A DNA stretch of 34,627 nucleotides, from contig CASGAB010000015.1 in assembly GCA_949299395.1 (NCBI GenBank), forward strand, positions 1 to 34,627, written 5' to 3'. A program made the translations under genes and the position numbers. The DNA is from an uncultured bacterium (GTDB taxonomy: Bacteria; Bacillota_I; Bacilli_A; RFN20; CAG-826). Positions 32,113-34,627 of the stretch are shown here, piece after piece (within the stretch, counting starts at the first letter, position 1; each line of letters opens with the position of its first letter). The notes below the pieces were generated by a model. That model saw only the letters and a list, made by a program, of their open reading frames with translations. It had not been told where the DNA came from and did no database searches.

Positions 32113-33252
32113 TTATTTAATTGGTTTTCTAAAGAATTTACCATAAACTTGTTCTGTTGCAAGAGCATTAATAAAACAAGATGGATCAGCGGTTTTAGCA
32201 ATTTTAATAACTCTTTTACGTTCGTTTTTTCTAATTGTAACCATAATAATATGGACTTCATTTCCAGTATAGCCACCTCTTCCATCAATAACGGTGCAGC
32301 CATGAGGGATATTTGCCATAATAACTTGCGCTAAATTAGCATCTTTAGAAGTAATTTGAAGAGATAACTTTTTATTAGAAATATTAATGGTATCAACAAC
32401 TAATGTTGTTAAAATCATATAAACAAAAGTATAAAGGAAGATAATTGCTTGATGAGAAATGCTTACTGCAATAAAGTGAGTTCCGTCTACAAGTCCTCCA
32501 TGACAACAAGATAAAATTGAATAAAGTAAAACAATCATGAAGTTAAATATCGCACTATAAATTCCAACTGCTGATGATTTTTTCTCACTAATATAATAAG
32601 CAATAATATCGATTCCACCACAAGTTGATTCAATTAAGTAACTTAGGGCTGTTGCTACTCCAGTACAAAGTCCAGCAAATAAAATTCTAGCGACTGGTTG
32701 ATTATAAACTGCTTCACTAATTTCAGTAATAAAATCACCACTTCCGTTAGGTAAAATAATACCGAATATAGTAACGAATATAACATTAATTAAACTTAAT
32801 GCTGCAAACTTTTTACCTAATTTAAAAAAGGCTAAAAGTAAAAGTGGAATATTAATAATAAAGTAAGCAATAAAGTTAGTAACATATTGATTAAATGGAT
32901 CAATAATAAATTCTAATCCTATCAATTTAAAGATTTGTAAAACCGATTGAGAAAGTCCACTTGCTCCACTACTTGCTAAAGCTAAAATTGCTCCGTTTTC
33001 ATAAATTAAAGAAGGATCACTAAAAGCTTGATAGTTTGGTTGAATAAAACATTTAAAACCAAAAGAAAAAATAATCGCACTTAAAGCCGTAACAATTATT
33101 GCATAAGACCAATTTAATGTTCCTTTTTGAACAGGATGATCATAAAAATAGTTAATAACTTTCTTTTTAAAACGGTTAACGTAATACATCGCCATTAATA
33201 TAAACAAAAATACGCTTAAAAACAATAAAATATTTAAGAATTTTCTCTTCAT
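32113..33252 (-). CDS. YitT family membrane protein with DUF2179 domain
   Basis: A 379-residue protein. One extra N-terminal helix (residues 8-26) precedes a core of five to six membrane segments with GASGLSQSVLQ and ESTCGGIDIIAYYISEKK, characteristic of the YitT/DUF161 repeats. The cytosolic C-terminal DUF2179 domain carries HGCTVIDGRGGYTG. YitT proteins are putative transporters of unknown substrate. There is no RBS before the ATG. Transcribed divergently from the thioredoxin-like gene, across a 188-bp gap with a palindrome. Confidence 0.92.
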   Translation of the reverse strand: MKRKFLNILLFLSVFLFILMAMYYVNRFKKKVINYFYDHPVQKGTLNWSYAIIVTALSAIIFSFGFKCFIQPNYQAFSDPSLIYENGAILALASSGASGLSQSVLQIFKLIGLEFIIDPFNQYVTNFIAYFIINIPLLLLAFFKLGKKFAALSLINVIFVTIFGIILPNGSGDFITEISEAVYNQPVARILFAGLCTGVATALSYLIESTCGGIDIIAYYISEKKSSAVGIYSAIFNFMIVLLYSILSCCHGGLVDGTHFIAVSISHQAIIFLYTFVYMILTTLVVDTINISNKKLSLQITSKDANLAQVIMANIPHGCTVIDGRGGYTGNEVHIIMVTIRKNERKRVIKIAKTADPSCFINALATEQVYGKFFRKPIK

Positions 33253-33326
33253 TTTAGAAAAGTAATTTTGCTTAAAAAAATTCTATTATTTTTTAACCTC
33301 TTAGTTTATAATTTTATAGAAAATTT

Positions 33327-33391
33327 GATACCTTATACCTATGGTATAAAGAAACATTTTAGACTTGTTTAAAAGTTAATATAATGGTATC
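33327..33391. promoter_or_regulatory. Palindrome cluster in the yitT/thioredoxin-like gap
   Basis: TTATACC-TAT-GGTATAA (33333-33349) is a perfect 7-bp inverted repeat. It is flanked by GATACC (33327-33332) and GGTATC (33386-33391). The last overlaps the start region just after a TATAAT (33380-33385), so a bound repressor could block the plus-strand gene. The symmetry is seen, the role inferred. Confidence 0.45.
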
Positions 33392-33440
33392 TTATTATTT
33401 GCGTTTAATTTAATTATTATTATTTTGAGGATTATACACG

Positions 33441-34316
33441 ATGAATATTTTAAAGAAAATTGGAACTCCATTTATTGCAATTTGGAGATGGATTAAAGAA
33501 ACCGCTTGGGTTCAACCTCTCTTAATTGTTGGTATTATATTTGCTATTATTTTCTCAATTCCATCAATTACTAGTGGAATTCAAGGATTAATCAATCAAA
33601 CTGAAAGTGATATTGTTTATTTCCAAAAAAATCAATTATCTCTTGAAGGTTCAAAACTTGGTGAAGAAAATAGTGAAGCAAATGTCTTCTTCGATAAGTT
33701 TGTTGAAGCTCAAGGTGAATGGGAAAATGGAAATAAAGAAGGTGCTAGAGAAATCTTAAAAGATTATTCTAATGGCGGAGATAAATTCTTCCTCTTCTTC
33801 GTTCAAGAAGATTGTGCTGGATGTACATCACTTAAAGAAGGCAGTGAATATTTAGAAAAGAACTGGTCAACATATGTTACTGATGAAAACGAAGCAAAAT
33901 TTGCTTATCAATCAATTATCGTTGATCAAGAAATCGATGATCAATATTATGAAGATGAAAATAAACATCCTATTGATGATTTAGTTACTTATGATAATTA
34001 TCTTGCATTCTATCGTATCGTTATGAGTAACGTTCAAAATACAAGATATTATATTAATGTTGGCATTAGAGATGGTTCAAGTGGACAAAATACAATTTAT
34101 ACTAATACTGAATCATTAATTGATACTGCAGATCTTCAAACTCCAACAATCATGTTATTAGATTTAACAGATACAAATGAAACATCATACATGATAACTG
34201 AAGTCTTCTATACAAGTGATGCTACTTTCTCAAGTGCTGCTGATGTTTATACTAAAGCATCATTTATAGCAGATGCTTGGACTTACGATAATATCTTTGG
34301 TAAAGATTATCGTTAA
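33441..34316 (+). CDS. Membrane-anchored extracellular thioredoxin-like protein
   Basis: A 291-residue protein. One transmembrane helix (about residues 24-46, LLIVGIIFAIIFSI) anchors an extracytoplasmic domain. DKFFLFFVQEDCAGCTSLK places a CxxC pair at Cys125 and Cys128 after a hydrophobic strand, and DLQTPTIMLLDL further on resembles the cis-Pro strand of thioredoxin folds. The domain is rich in Asp, Glu, Tyr and Asn. It is probably a disulfide reductase/isomerase or a bacteriocin-accessory-like redox protein on the surface. GAGG lies 10 nt before the ATG. The fold call rests on two motifs only. Confidence 0.65.
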   Translation: MNILKKIGTPFIAIWRWIKETAWVQPLLIVGIIFAIIFSIPSITSGIQGLINQTESDIVYFQKNQLSLEGSKLGEENSEANVFFDKFVEAQGEWENGNKEGAREILKDYSNGGDKFFLFFVQEDCAGCTSLKEGSEYLEKNWSTYVTDENEAKFAYQSIIVDQEIDDQYYEDENKHPIDDLVTYDNYLAFYRIVMSNVQNTRYYINVGIRDGSSGQNTIYTNTESLIDTADLQTPTIMLLDLTDTNETSYMITEVFYTSDATFSSAADVYTKASFIADAWTYDNIFGKDYR

Positions 34317-34333
34317 TATTATATGTAATATAT

Positions 34334-34360
34334 AAAACCTCGATTCTATCGAGGTTTTTT
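34334..34360 (+). terminator. Terminator after the thioredoxin-like gene
   Basis: AAAACCTCGA-TTCTA-TCGAGGTTTT (34334-34358) is a perfect 10-bp stem followed by more T residues. Confidence 0.92.
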
Positions 34361-34435
34361 AATATTAAAATAATAAACAAGATAGCAATTGTTCTTTAAC
34401 AAATGATGTGAAACAAAATCGATAAAAATAAAAAG

Positions 34436-34478
34436 GGTAGCTGATATAATGTTTTTACCACAAAACAAGGAGGCTACC
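34436..34478 (+). promoter_or_regulatory. Promoter and RBS of the transposase-like frame with inverted repeat
   Basis: GGTAGC (34436-34441) and GCTACC (34473-34478) are inverse copies flanking an extended -10 TGATATAAT (TATAAT 34445-34450) and an excellent AAGGAGG (34467-34473), 6 nt before the ATG at 34480. A second perfect repeat, ATGTTAAA-TAT-TTTAACAT, covers the start codon itself (34480-34498). Confidence 0.6.
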
Positions 34479-34479
34479 T

Positions 34480-34627
34480 ATGTTAAATATTTTAACATTA
34501 AACGACACAAAAGTATCAAGCGATTTATAAACAAGACAGAAAGCTGTAAAAGCTAGATGCATTAATAAACGGAGTGTTAAAAAGACATGTTCTTACTATC
34601 ATTGTTCCATTATCTTCGCTGTGAATA
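34480..34627 (+). pseudogene. Broken transposase-like 5' fragment, runs off the window
   Basis: From the ATG with a strong RBS the frame reads 16 codons (MLNILTLNDTKVSSDL) and then a TAA at 34528-34530. After the stop the same frame stays open to the window end and reads TRQKAVKARCINKRSV, then a cysteine-containing stretch KKTCSYYHCSI, reminiscent of the N-terminal zinc-binding region of ISL3-like transposases. One nonsense change thus seems to have killed the gene. The family is a guess from short similarity; the 3' part lies outside. Confidence 0.4.

Overview
This is an AT-rich, gene-dense bacterial chromosome segment. It carries 29 protein genes, two tRNA-Ser genes, the first ~62 nt of a 16S rRNA gene, and a broken reading frame at the right edge. 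The low GC, tandem rRNA promoters, a CIRCE-controlled ClpB without an N-domain, an archaeal/eukaryal-type ProRS, PPi-type phosphofructokinase signatures and Ktr potassium uptake together suggest a small-genome Bacillota near the Mollicutes/Erysipelotrichales (for example an uncultured gut Bacilli lineage). That placement is inferred from gene content; I could not search databases. Long intact frames carry TGG tryptophans, so TGA is not used as Trp, yet none of the 29 genes ends in TGA (27 TAA, 2 TAG).

Layout. 1-456: 5' end of a 16S gene on the minus strand, its leader and two candidate promoters. 457-11669: a continuous minus-strand block with a Bax-inhibitor-1-like protein, the lower-glycolysis genes gapA-pgk-tpiA, a phosphate transporter with its DUF47 partner, HrcA/CIRCE-controlled clpB, the KtrB/KtrA potassium system and a DegV lipid-binding protein. 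11794-16100: uridine kinase, an XRE regulator overlapping a membrane protein, a PAP2 phosphatase, a HAD phosphatase and a PPi-type phosphofructokinase. 16273-19265: a minus-strand group with secreted endonuclease I, a flavodoxin/ferredoxin protein and an SDR. 19376-21245: a glycosyltransferase and a seven-helix membrane protein. 21298-26720 (minus): tRNA-Ser(GCU), guaA, a PfkB-type kinase and an 883-aa type IV pilin-like surface protein. 26960-34316: a GPH/MFS sugar symporter, proS, a degenerate GGDEF/EAL membrane protein, tRNA-Ser(CGA), a YitT transporter and a membrane-anchored thioredoxin-like protein. 34436-34627: a transposase-like 5' end with an in-frame stop.

Most of the window is housekeeping: PPi-type PFK, GapA, PGK and TIM cover sugar breakdown, and Pit/DUF47 and Ktr handle phosphate and potassium. 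The less ordinary items are these: a CIRCE element that seems to combine operator, -35 box and terminator; a set of genes with a -10 box 8-11 nt before an ATG and no Shine-Dalgarno (apparent leaderless transcripts); a cluster of TTTACAT motifs beside an XRE regulator; a regulator/membrane-protein pair in frames offset by one base; the giant pilin-like protein and the nested 60-bp inverted repeat upstream of it; a catalytically dead GGDEF/EAL protein; and an insertion-sequence-like start region whose hairpins could block read-through translation. No CRISPR array, intact prophage or obvious defence system is present.
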